64,000 nucleotides of DNA, from NCBI GenBank assembly GCA_964386565.1, contig CAYLRU010000008.1, positions 1 through 64,000 of the forward strand. The letters run 5' to 3'. The notes under the pieces were generated by a model. It saw only the letters and a list, made by a program, of their open reading frames with translations, was not told the DNA's origin and did no database searches. The DNA is from CAYLRU01 sp964386565. Its GTDB lineage: Bacteria > Desulfobacterota > Desulfobacteria > Desulfobacterales > UBA5616. The position numbers and the translations under genes are program-made. Positions 1-8,600 of this stretch are shown here, one piece after another (position 1 is the stretch's first letter; each line of letters opens with the position of its first letter).

Positions 1-20
1 CTCCTTTATGATATGTGAAG

Positions 21-440
21 TTATAAACACCTTTTGAATCGGGGCAAGGAAATATCTTTGGAAATGTCTTCAAAATATACTTTTACCGGCATCCCGATCA
101 AAATATCGCCCAAAGGACAATCGACAATATTGCTTATCAATCGGAGACCTTTTTGTTCGACCAGCTCCACCTCCACGATATTATAGGGCACCTGGTTTTC
201 GGTAAGCGGATCAATGGAAGAATTAATGATGGTCCAGCTCCATACCGTGCCAAGACCACTTACCGCCTGCCAGCTGGCCTTCCAGGAATGGCATTTCGGA
301 CAGATCGGCCGGGGATAATGGCGATACCAAAAACAATCATCGCATCTTTGGATGAGCAACCTGTGTTTTTTGCACCCCTCCCAGAATTCCTTATAATCAA
401 CGTGAAAATCCGGGAGCGGCAAACCGTCCAGGTAAGGCAT
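21..440 (-). CDS. DUF35 OB-fold/zinc-ribbon acyl-CoA-binding partner protein (copy 2)
   Basis: A 139-residue protein with a rubredoxin-like zinc ribbon (C33, C36, C47, C50, spacing CxxC...CPKC) followed by an OB-fold, the layout of DUF35 proteins. In known systems (BbsA of benzylsuccinate degradation, the ChsH2 DUF35 domain) this fold forms a complex with a thiolase-like subunit and helps bind acyl-CoA. The longer open frame reaches 494, but the ATG at 440 has an AGGAGG site six bases upstream, and that site overlaps the TGA of the upstream thiolase gene, so translation is probably coupled. The N-terminus MPYL matches the paralogue at 1673-2080. It is the last gene visible in the MerR-led operon. 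Substrate unknown. Confidence 0.85.
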   Translation of the reverse strand: MPYLDGLPLPDFHVDYKEFWEGCKKHRLLIQRCDDCFWYRHYPRPICPKCHSWKASWQAVSGLGTVWSWTIINSSIDPLTENQVPYNIVEVELVEQKGLRLISNIVDCPLGDILIGMPVKVYFEDISKDISLPRFKRCL

Positions 441-445
441 TGCGG

Positions 446-1591
446 TCACCTCCTCAGAATAAGGCCGCTTGTGGCTACAGCACTTTGTCCGCAAACCAGT
501 GCGATCTCGGCGCTCTGAACTTGAGCGGTAGAGGCGCCCCGTAACTGCCTTACCGCTTCAATGATATGGTTGAACCCTTCCAGGCAACCTTCCGACAAAT
601 TGCCGCCACTCGTGTTCAAGGGAAGTTTTCCGTCAGGCCACATGAGAACTCCGGATTTTGCCATGTCTTTTCCTTCTCCTTTTTTGCAGAATCCAAGATC
701 TTCAAGGGCCATGAGGACATAAGGGGTATAATCATCGTAGATTTGAACCACATCGATTTCGGAACGCTCCACCCCGGCTGACAAAAACAGCCTTTCCCCG
801 AGAACGGATATTTCATTTTCCTCACGGGTCGGATCCTTGATTCCCTTGGACAGGCCGGGATTGCAGGATTGGTCAGCAGCCATGATATAAACCGGGGGCT
901 GCTTCAAATCCTTTGCCTGCTCCGCCGAGGCCACCACGCAGGCGGCAGCCCCATCTGCTTCGAGTTCACAATCCAGACGGCGCAGCGGGTGGGCGATGAT
1001 TTCCGATTCCAAATAATTTCCGAGGGTCATGGGATGATGATACATCAGGGCGTTTGGATTGTGATTCGCATGACTCCGACAGGCCTCGGCAACCGCACCG
1101 AAATGGCTGGCTGAAGCGCCATATTCATGCATGTATCGCCGGGCAGCCAACGCGGCTGCAGCGACCGGATGAAGCAACCCGAAGGGCCGCAAAAAACCCT
1201 GCTCGTGGGGTGTAATGGCAAATTGCATACTCGGGACAGTTATTTTTGAAGAACCGTTTAATGCCTTGTAACACAGGACTTTAGAAGCGCGGCCCGACTC
1301 AATGGCAAGAATCGCGTGAAGGAGGCCGCTGGCAACACCACCTCCGGCAGCGTCGGTTTCAATAAAGAAGCCGAATTCCCGCAGGCCCAGGGCGCTTCCG
1401 ATGGTCATGACATCCACCCGAGAAAGGTGGTCTCCGACGATACCGTCAATATCTTGATAATTCAGCCCGGCATCGTCAATAGCCGCCATGGCAGCTTCAA
1501 GGGCGAGGTGAAGTTCGGAACGTCCTGAATTTGTGCTGCACCCGGTATGCCCGATACCGACAACGGCATATTTGTCCCTTAATGATATCAT
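446..1591 (-). CDS. Thiolase-like protein (SCP-x/BbsB type), divergent copy
   Basis: A 381-residue thiolase-fold protein of the group that pairs with DUF35 proteins. The N-terminal AVVGIG strand, the IDDAGL segment and the C-terminal SAVATSGLILRR tail are typical. The usual nucleophile region reads GGGVASG (residues 83-89) with no cysteine, whereas the paralogue at 2084-3259 has GGGGACAC. The C-terminal catalytic region reads SEGCLEG (about 333-339), where the paralogue has SEAYIHG. It may therefore not be a classical Claisen thiolase; retro-aldolase activity, as in Ltp2-type proteins, or a non-catalytic role are alternatives (inference). ATG at 1591 has an AAGGG site. 81 bp separate it from the preceding DUF35 gene. 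Confidence 0.8.
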   Translation of the reverse strand: MISLRDKYAVVGIGHTGCSTNSGRSELHLALEAAMAAIDDAGLNYQDIDGIVGDHLSRVDVMTIGSALGLREFGFFIETDAAGGGVASGLLHAILAIESGRASKVLCYKALNGSSKITVPSMQFAITPHEQGFLRPFGLLHPVAAAALAARRYMHEYGASASHFGAVAEACRSHANHNPNALMYHHPMTLGNYLESEIIAHPLRRLDCELEADGAAACVVASAEQAKDLKQPPVYIMAADQSCNPGLSKGIKDPTREENEISVLGERLFLSAGVERSEIDVVQIYDDYTPYVLMALEDLGFCKKGEGKDMAKSGVLMWPDGKLPLNTSGGNLSEGCLEGFNHIIEAVRQLRGASTAQVQSAEIALVCGQSAVATSGLILRR

Positions 1592-1672
1592 TTTGGCAAA
1601 CCCTTAAACCACGACCCTGTGGAATTTAATCCCCCTTAAGTTTCCATTGAATCAGGCTGACATAAGCTCCCT

Positions 1673-2080
1673 TTACAGCGGTTCAAAATAATACAAGGAA
1701 AAATTCTCGGCCATATCTTCAAAGGTGACGCGAACCGGCATGTCCACGACTATTTTTTCCAGTGGGCAATGAATGACATTTCCCAGCATGAAAAGTCCTT
1801 TTTGTTCTTCCATCTCAACGCGGACAACGTTATACGGAACCGGCATTCCGGGAAACAAGGCACGGGTTACAATGGTAAAACCTTCAACCCGGCCCCTCCC
1901 GCTTATTTTCGACCATTCCCATTTCCAAGACTGGCAAGCCGGGCAAACGGGAATCGGCGGATGGCGGTAAGTATTGCAATCCAGGCACCTTCTGATTAAA
2001 AGCACGTGATTTTTGCATCCCTGCCAGAATTCCCGGCTTTCCGGGTAGGGCAACGGTGGCGGCATGGGCAAATAGGGCAA
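1673..2080 (-). CDS. DUF35 OB-fold/zinc-ribbon acyl-CoA-binding partner protein (copy 1)
   Basis: A 135-residue DUF35 protein with a zinc ribbon (C32, C35, C46, C49) and C-terminal OB-fold; presumed partner of the thiolase-like protein encoded just upstream. The start is a TTG at 2080: a TAAGGAG site lies seven bases before it and overlaps the TAA of the thiolase gene, and starting there gives MPYL at the N-terminus and a shared EFW-GCK segment with the paralogue at 21-440. The next ATG (2065) would remove that match. Close similarity of the two DUF35 proteins and of the two thiolases indicates tandem duplication of a two-gene module. Confidence 0.83.
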   Translation of the reverse strand: MPYLPMPPPLPYPESREFWQGCKNHVLLIRRCLDCNTYRHPPIPVCPACQSWKWEWSKISGRGRVEGFTIVTRALFPGMPVPYNVVRVEMEEQKGLFMLGNVIHCPLEKIVVDMPVRVTFEDMAENFSLYYFEPL

Positions 2081-2083
2081 CGG

Positions 2084-3259
2084 TTATCTCCTTAAAATGA
2101 TACCGCTCGTCGGAACGGCGTTTCCGCTGGTACACAAAACGATTTGGGCATTTTTCACCTGAGCGGGGGCAGTACCTCTTAATTGCTTCACGGCATCGAC
2201 AACATGATTCATACCGTGGATATAGGCCTCGGAAAGATGTCCTCCACTGGGGTTTAATGGCAGTTCTCCATCAGGCCACTCGATTCTTCCGCCTTCGGTA
2301 AAAGGACCGCCCTCCCCTTTTTTGCAGAAACCGAAACTTTCAAGGGCGCATAAAACGTGAATCGTAAAATGATCGTATATCTCTGCAACATCTATATCTT
2401 CCGGACCAATTCCCGCCATTTTGTAAAGCGCACGGGCCAGATACCATGTCTCGTCATGCTCTAAATCTGCAATCTTATCCAGCAGGTTGGCCACATTCGG
2501 ATACCAGATGCCGCTTTGCCCTCCCGCCATGATATAAACCGGCCTCTGCTTTAAATCTTTGGCCCTTTCCGCGGTCGTAATGACGACCGCACAGGCACCG
2601 TCACTTTCCTGGCAGCAGTCAAACAGCCTAAGGGGCTGTGCAATCATTGGGGAATTCAAATAATCTTCCATGGTCATGGGTCGGTGATAAAAAAAAGCAT
2701 CGGGATTCTGGTTGGCGTGTTTTCTTTGCGCAACGGCGATGTTCCCCAGATGGAGACTTGTTGTACCGTACTTGTGAAAATGAGTGGAAGCTGTTATCGC
2801 AGCTCCCTGGGCAGGACTCATCAATCCAAAGGGCACCATCCATCCCATTTGTCCAGGTATGCCCCCCCGCTTGACAAGCTCACCTGCAAAGTGTCCAAAG
2901 GCCACTTCCTGACTTTCGCTTAACGCACGAAAGACCACTACATAATTGGCAACTCCTGCATGAACGGCTGCCGCCGCCTGTGCAATGCAGGCACAGGCAC
3001 CGCCGCCCCCGTACATGGACTTGCCAAAAAGTTTCAGATTCAGGCCCAGGCTGTCGGCAATCCGGGCGGGATCATTGCTGTCAAAGCTGAACCGCATCAT
3101 GCCGTCAATGTCGGCGGGTACGAGCCCTGCATCATCAATAGCCGCCATAATCGCCCGGCAGGCCAGTGTGTATTGGCTTTCCGGCAGCGGTTTTTTCATG
3201 CTGCCGAATTTAGTCCAGCCTATCCCAACGATACATGTTTTATCCTTTATGGAATTCAT
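2084..3259 (-). CDS. Thiolase-like protein (SCP-x/BbsB type), copy with active-site cysteine
   Basis: A 391-residue thiolase-like protein. Residues 84-91 read GGGGACAC, keeping a cysteine at or next to the usual nucleophile; the C-terminal NPSGG loop (from 336) continues HLSEAYIHG, where ordinary thiolases have GHP, so a tyrosine and a shifted histidine replace the standard histidine. This pattern is common in DUF35-paired thiolases and retro-aldolases. The probable reaction is cleavage of a beta-ketoacyl-CoA or beta-hydroxyacyl-CoA with DUF35 help; the substrate cannot be read from sequence. It starts nine bases after the MerR stop codon, so it is the first structural gene of the operon. Confidence 0.83.
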   Translation of the reverse strand: MNSIKDKTCIVGIGWTKFGSMKKPLPESQYTLACRAIMAAIDDAGLVPADIDGMMRFSFDSNDPARIADSLGLNLKLFGKSMYGGGGACACIAQAAAAVHAGVANYVVVFRALSESQEVAFGHFAGELVKRGGIPGQMGWMVPFGLMSPAQGAAITASTHFHKYGTTSLHLGNIAVAQRKHANQNPDAFFYHRPMTMEDYLNSPMIAQPLRLFDCCQESDGACAVVITTAERAKDLKQRPVYIMAGGQSGIWYPNVANLLDKIADLEHDETWYLARALYKMAGIGPEDIDVAEIYDHFTIHVLCALESFGFCKKGEGGPFTEGGRIEWPDGELPLNPSGGHLSEAYIHGMNHVVDAVKQLRGTAPAQVKNAQIVLCTSGNAVPTSGIILRR

Positions 3260-3268
3260 CCGATACTT

Positions 3269-3697
3269 TCATCTGCCATGATTAAGAGAATATGTTTCAC
3301 ACAGTTTCTTAACCCGTTTAATTTCAGATTCCAGCAAGGAAATATAATCTTCCAGATCTTTCTTTTTTTTTTTAGCAGATTCAAGATAAGATTCCAGAAA
3401 CCCGACGGATCGTTCCGCAATCCGGACTTCACTTAATGGTTCCTCCGATTGTATCTCTATTATTTCTTTAATCTCCTTAAGTGAAAAGCCCAAACGCTTG
3501 GCCCGTCTAAGGAGTCGAAGATGATACAAATGTTGATCCGTATAGATCCGGTAACCGTTTGAAGCTCTGGGTAAAGTGGGGAGAATACCGACCTGCTCAT
3601 AATAACGTATCGTTCGGATACTTACTCCCGCTTTTTTGGCGATTTGACCAATGGTCATGGTTTGAGACGGCAACCCTCTGTTTTTATTCTTTTTCAT
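3269..3697 (-). CDS. MerR-family transcriptional regulator
   Basis: A 142-residue MerR protein. The winged helix occupies roughly residues 14-82 (TIGQIAKKAGVSIRTIRYYE, then NGYRIY and LRLLRRAKRLGFSLKEI), followed by a lysine- and glutamate-rich coiled coil (about 105-135). There is no cysteine-rich metal loop of the MerR/CueR/ZntR kind at the C-terminus, so it resembles the metabolic MerR proteins that control acyl-CoA degradation (LiuR-like), sensing a CoA ester or similar ligand (inference). It is first in the operon with both thiolase/DUF35 pairs and likely autoregulates through the palindrome at 3716-3737. An internal ATG at 3658 is an alternative start; neither has a strong ribosome binding site. 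Confidence 0.88.
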   Translation of the reverse strand: MKKNKNRGLPSQTMTIGQIAKKAGVSIRTIRYYEQVGILPTLPRASNGYRIYTDQHLYHLRLLRRAKRLGFSLKEIKEIIEIQSEEPLSEVRIAERSVGFLESYLESAKKKKKDLEDYISLLESEIKRVKKLCETYSLNHGR

Positions 3698-3715
3698 AAC
3701 AATAAAACAAAAAGT

Positions 3716-3737
3716 CTAACATTGACGTTAATGTTAG
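3716..3737. promoter_or_regulatory. Palindromic operator of the MerR-led operon
   Basis: A 22-bp near-perfect palindrome: half-sites CTAACATT and AATGTTAG are exact inverted copies around a GACGTT core; only one symmetric pair mismatches. It begins four bases after the predicted -10 element and covers the predicted transcription start, a position expected for repression rather than for MerR-type spacer distortion. The core resembles metabolic MerR (LiuR-like) sites. Binding by the adjacent MerR protein is inferred. Confidence 0.72.
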
Positions 3738-3741
3738 TATT

Positions 3742-3770
3742 TGTATAATGATTTTTTGATCAAATGTCAA
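3742..3770 (-). promoter_or_regulatory. Sigma70-type promoter of merR-thiolase operon
   Basis: On the minus strand, TTGACA (3770-3765), a 17-bp spacer and TATACA (3747-3742). This is a near-consensus promoter with the predicted start near 3735, giving a leader of about 38 nt to the MerR ATG. Confidence 0.75.
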
Positions 3771-4046
3771 ATGGTTTTTTTGGATCCCGGTGCTGCATAT
3801 AAAACCGGGAACAGTGCCAAAAATCTCTCCCTGAAAAAACAGAAACCGGGGATTGAACCAAGGAGGCAAAAATACGGTCTAATCATTTGAAGCGCCCGGT
3901 CTTTTGAATCATATTGGATTTGACAAAAATATTATAATATCCGGCAGTGTATCGGCCTGCCAAAGAACAACCTGGCTCTTATTTACAACAGCGCGGAGAA
4001 AAACGGCCGGGGACGGTTTATTAAGCGCTTACCTTTCACCATATAT

Positions 4047-4682
4047 TTATATCCATTTCAGCCCCACACCGAAAATAAGGACAGCCGTTATGTTGACCGT
4101 ATAGATCACCCCCACGGTGATGATCTTTTTCCGAATGGTTTCCATATCGTGAACCCAGAACGACACTAAGAAAAAAGGAAGATATCCAATGAAAAAGATC
4201 AGCCAGGGTGCGGAAATGCTCCACCAGGCATAATCCCATGTCAAAGCCCCCACGGCATTGAGCAACATCTCCACAACAACGCAGAAAACAGATCCTGCCA
4301 CAGCCATAAAAATACGGTTGTTGATTCCGAGAATCTTCATCGTCTTGTCCTTCGGAAGTATCTTGCCGAATGCAATTCCGGCAATGGCAAACATCATGCA
4401 GATTTCAATGTTAAGCCCGATCAAAATGAGATAGACCGTATCTCCGGGCGCCCCCCAGACCGGAGCGAACCGGGTGAAATGAAAAACAAGGGCGTTCCAG
4501 ATCTCATTGAACCAGTCCATCCCCCAAAAGGCAAGTCCGGCAAAAACGAGATTCCAGTTTCGCCGTTCAACTTCCACATTGTAAACATAAATAACCAGAA
4601 TCAATATGGGAATGATGTACCATTGAAACTGACTGCCGTCCCTTAAAATACGTGTCGCCTGCAATGCGGCATCTGTTGGCAT
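4047..4682 (-). CDS. Multi-pass membrane protein of unknown function
   Basis: A 211-residue protein with about six hydrophobic helices (near residues 20-38, 44-60, 82-105, 123-145, 153-175 and 188-208). Trp-rich stretches (FWGMDWFNEIWNALVF and WDYAWWSISAPW) sit between helices. I recognise no family. A good ribosome binding site (GGAGGTG, six bases before the ATG) supports the start. It is separated by 192 bp from the upstream MBL gene on the same strand. No enzyme motif is visible. Confidence 0.7.
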   Translation of the reverse strand: MPTDAALQATRILRDGSQFQWYIIPILILVIYVYNVEVERRNWNLVFAGLAFWGMDWFNEIWNALVFHFTRFAPVWGAPGDTVYLILIGLNIEICMMFAIAGIAFGKILPKDKTMKILGINNRIFMAVAGSVFCVVVEMLLNAVGALTWDYAWWSISAPWLIFFIGYLPFFLVSFWVHDMETIRKKIITVGVIYTVNITAVLIFGVGLKWI

Positions 4683-4874
4683 GATTCACCTCCGTTGGTT
4701 TAAGATAATGATGTGACCTGCAGGAAGCATATTCAAGGGCATCCCTGCATCTGACCGGTTTCCCGGTATGCGATGAAAAATGGCCAAAAAAACAGTATGC
4801 AACGGGCAGGCACATTGGCCCGTCCCGGCTTTTTTAAAAATGCGACCGGTCTTTTCCAGGCATGGCACAAGCCA

Positions 4875-5621
4875 TCAGCCGATCGTTTCCACGGATGCGA
4901 ATCTCGGTTCGTGGAGGGGCAACAGAATGTCGGCCATACCCTTGACTTTCACCAAAATGTCATAGGCGTCATAAACGTCTACATGGGTGCCGGGGGGAAT
5001 GACATCCATCTCCATTGCCCTGACTTCAGGCGGCGGTTTGAAATTCTCATCAATGACACAAAACCCGGTTATTCCGGCAAGGCCGTCTTCCGTGTCGATC
5101 AGTACCGTCAACCCGCCTTCTGTATGGGCCGGCGTATGAAGCACCCGTATGCCCGGCAGGATTTGCATATCACCGACAACTTCCCGAATCTGTCCGTTGT
5201 CTTCCACCTCCTCTATGTAATCCTCCATATAACGATAATCAAGAGGGTGTGGGGAATGGATATGCTGAAGTTCTTTTTCATGGACAAATATTTCGGCATT
5301 AACGCATTTATAATCGTTTTCACAGTGGTCATTGTGTAAATGGGTATGAATGATGATGTCGATGGCTTCGGGTGAAAGCCCCCACTTGTTCAGCCCCTCT
5401 TCAAACGTATATATCTTTCCACCGATGGCATGCTGCCGGGTCTCCGAAATAATGGGACTCATTTCACCGGTATCCACCAGTATGTTTTTCCCGCCCCCCT
5501 CGATATACCAGCAGTAAATGGGAATGGTATAGGTCGTACCGGCGGCATATTGATACGTCATCATACTTTTATCAAAAATCTTTGTCCCCATGACAATGGG
5601 GTGTATTTTATACATCGACAT
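4875..5621 (-). CDS. MBL-fold metallo-hydrolase (N-acyl-homoserine-lactonase-like family)
   Basis: A metallo-beta-lactamase-fold protein of 248 residues with the di-metal signature HTHLHNDHCEND and the downstream HTPAHTEGG motif; a later histidine lies in LLPLHEPR. This set resembles the AHL lactonase/AttM-like branch of MBL hydrolases, but the family hydrolyses many esters and lactones and the substrate is unknown. The open frame extends to 5663, but the ATG at 5621 has an AAGGAT site eight bases upstream; this start overlaps the 3' end of the 1385-residue gene by 14 nt, which suggests translational coupling. Confidence 0.8.
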   Translation of the reverse strand: MSMYKIHPIVMGTKIFDKSMMTYQYAAGTTYTIPIYCWYIEGGGKNILVDTGEMSPIISETRQHAIGGKIYTFEEGLNKWGLSPEAIDIIIHTHLHNDHCENDYKCVNAEIFVHEKELQHIHSPHPLDYRYMEDYIEEVEDNGQIREVVGDMQILPGIRVLHTPAHTEGGLTVLIDTEDGLAGITGFCVIDENFKPPPEVRAMEMDVIPPGTHVDVYDAYDILVKVKGMADILLPLHEPRFASVETIG

Positions 5622-8600
5622 GTTCAAAATCCTTTTTGTCAGGTCCGTTATCTTCCTCTCCAAAATCCTGTCCCAAAACGGGATCTATCTTTCTTTTCCG
5701 TAAAAACGACACTTTTCGCCAGGTGCCGTTCGCAGCAAAACACTGCCAGCCCCACCGAAGCCAGCTTAACAGTGAAAAAGCCAGCCACAGCGCCCATAAA
5801 AGCATAACGATCCGGTATGCCGGAAGGGGAACCGAAATGATGCGGGAAACAGGCAAGGCAGCGGCAACACGGTCCTGAAACCAGTTCAAATTATACGCGG
5901 TGGACTGATTTCCTGAAATCTGCATATCCGGAAATCCCAGCAGCCCCTTTTGCACGGCAAAAAACAGGGCGGCCAATGCCGTTAGGGTCAGGATGGCCAA
6001 CCCCGCCTGTATCAGATTAAACTTTAAATTTTTGACAGCCGGATCCATGTCTTTTCTGATGCCAAGGGCAAAAAGCCATCCCACAACGGCAACACCCGAA
6101 AATACGGAGGCCTGGCTCAGTCCGATTCCCAGTAAAAACCACTGCCATGTTTTTAAGGGCATCAGCCGAATGCGACCCAACCCCACGGCAATAACCAAAA
6201 TAACCAGCAGCACGCCCCAGAAGAGTACGGCCGGTCCCAGCCTCGGGCCTGTCATCCATAACACCCATCGATCATGGCCTAACCGGACATTCAAACGATG
6301 GTTGACACTCGGCGTGTTCAAGTTGACGACCGGTGTTGAAAACAGGTTTGCAATGGGAGCCGGAGACCGAAAAACCATTCGAACATCCTGGGTCCCCGGT
6401 GTGACGGGAAGGGTCACATTCCGATTTTTCTGGCGAATGGGCTGGGCCTGGCCGTTGATGAAAACTTCCCGGAGGTCGGCATTTTCAGGCAGCATTACGG
6501 TGTGTTGACCTCCCCGGCTGCTGTTGAGTGAAAAGTCAAGTTGGATATCCGTTGCCCGACGACCGGGTTTTACCACCATTTGGCTGTTGTCGATAGTCAG
6601 GGTTTGTCCTTTGACCCCCTTGGGACGGATCGTATGAATGATGATACTCTCCTTGGGCCAGGGGCGCCACTCGGGGAGCAAATGCCCTGAAGGATCCTGA
6701 TGATGGACAACGGCCAGACCGGAATAGGTGGTATGCCAGATGGTACTCACATCGGCTTTCCATACCTCGATCCAGCTTGTTGTGCCTGTTGCGGTAAGGA
6801 TCAGATCGGACTGTTTCTCCAATACCGATCTCCATCTCGTCCACTGTTGGCGGGGCCCCATATTGACCAGCACCTTTCCGTCCTTTACGGTGACACCTCC
6901 TGTTGTAACCGATTCTCCTGAAATCAGCGGTATCTCAATAACCACAGCTTCCTGCCGGGCCGACAATCGGGTGACGACGGTCTCCACTTCCCAGTCCAGC
7001 CCAAGCCGCAAGGTCCGTTCCACCTTTAGGAACATGGGAATGGCGGATGTCTCTGAAAATGACGGCTGTCGTTCTCCCCCGCTTTCCCCGACCCGCTCAA
7101 GCTGAAGCTGGTCGTCTGCAAGACCGTTCTCATGCACCCCCCTTACCACCCATCCTTGTGCATTATAGGTCACCAGTGCGGGTTTCAGGGGAAGGGGCAA
7201 GGTAACACGATCCTGGTTATTAAGATGCCCTGCCAACAGAACCTGGTGAATACCCGCTTCCAGATAAATCCGGATCTCATCGTTTTCAGAACGATACAGC
7301 GCCGCGGCATTCGTACCATCCACGGTTACCTGGCCGGAAAGCCACTGATCAGCGGTCCCGGGCAGCGGGACGGTCACCGGCACGCCCGCATGTATTTCCA
7401 TCCTGATCTGCAGCACGTTTTCCTGAACGTCCAGGACCATCCGGGAAATCCGGGCGCATTCCGGCAAACAATCCGCCGGCGACAAAAGTTTTTCTTTGAG
7501 TTCTTTCAACAATCCCGGGCCGGGAAATCCGGCATGGGCAACCGGCGGCGCCAGCCACAGCAAACCGATGATAAAAAATGCAATGCCTTTTTCAAACGCC
7601 TGCCGCTTGTTTTTCCCTTCCGGCAGAAAACCAGTTTTAAACAAAAACAACGACAGTATCACCAGTATCGCCACCCGGAGAAAATTTAACAACAGATTGA
7701 TTTTAGGTGACAGTAAGACCAGTTGAATGCGCTGTTCCTGTTTTACCGGTCCGTTCCAGTTAAATGCAATGGACCGCCACTGCCAATTGGGAATTCCCGG
7801 ACCCGTTTGAACAAGGGCTGCGGGATCGATCTGATCGAGACGGGCGGCCTGTTGAGCCATGGTATCAAGGCCTTTTCCGGGTCTTTTTGTCAACAGCTCT
7901 TTTTTCACGGACCGTAACTTGCTTAATGCCGGTTCCTGCGCCCGATCCGCCACTACGTCCAAAGCGGCTGCCGGACGGGATTTTCCCGGATCCATGGCAA
8001 CGGTTTGCCAAGGCTTTTCCAGTTGGGGGAAAAGACCGTTTCGTACCTCGCAGACCATAAACGGAACAGCCAATAGGATCAGAACCAGAAATGCCGCATT
8101 GCGGTACATCGTTATCGCCTGCCGGAATCTGCCCTTGGGCACCACCCGAATCAAGGCAACAGCCGCTAAAATATTTAACCAGACATACCTGGGCGCATTG
8201 GGTTCATGCCAGGTCAAAACCGCCATTGCCAGAGAAAGAACGCCCCATCGCCAGTTCCACAGCTTGAAAAAACTGACGGCAATCATCAAGACCAGGAAAA
8301 GATCCATCAGCGTCCATTGCCTGAACCAGGTATTCTGAACATTATCAACCCCGCGCATGGTCAGCACGTTCCATCCCGGTGGCAGGTGCAACACCGAATC
8401 GACCTGCTGAAAATCATGGGTCCAGCCGGTTACCGGCAAGTCGCTGATTTCATTTTCGTACCGTGAATCAGCCGTCAGATTCAAACCGCCCCGACGGACT
8501 TCCACCCCTTGTCTGTCAGATCCCGGCAGCGTTGTGATAAATTGGGGGATTCCATCAATGAGAACCCGGCCCAACTTGATTTCCGGACCGGTTTCAAGTC

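Noticed and set aside
3904..4104. 66-residue plus-strand open frame
   Set aside because: No domain or binding site; it runs into the 3' end of the minus-strand membrane protein gene.
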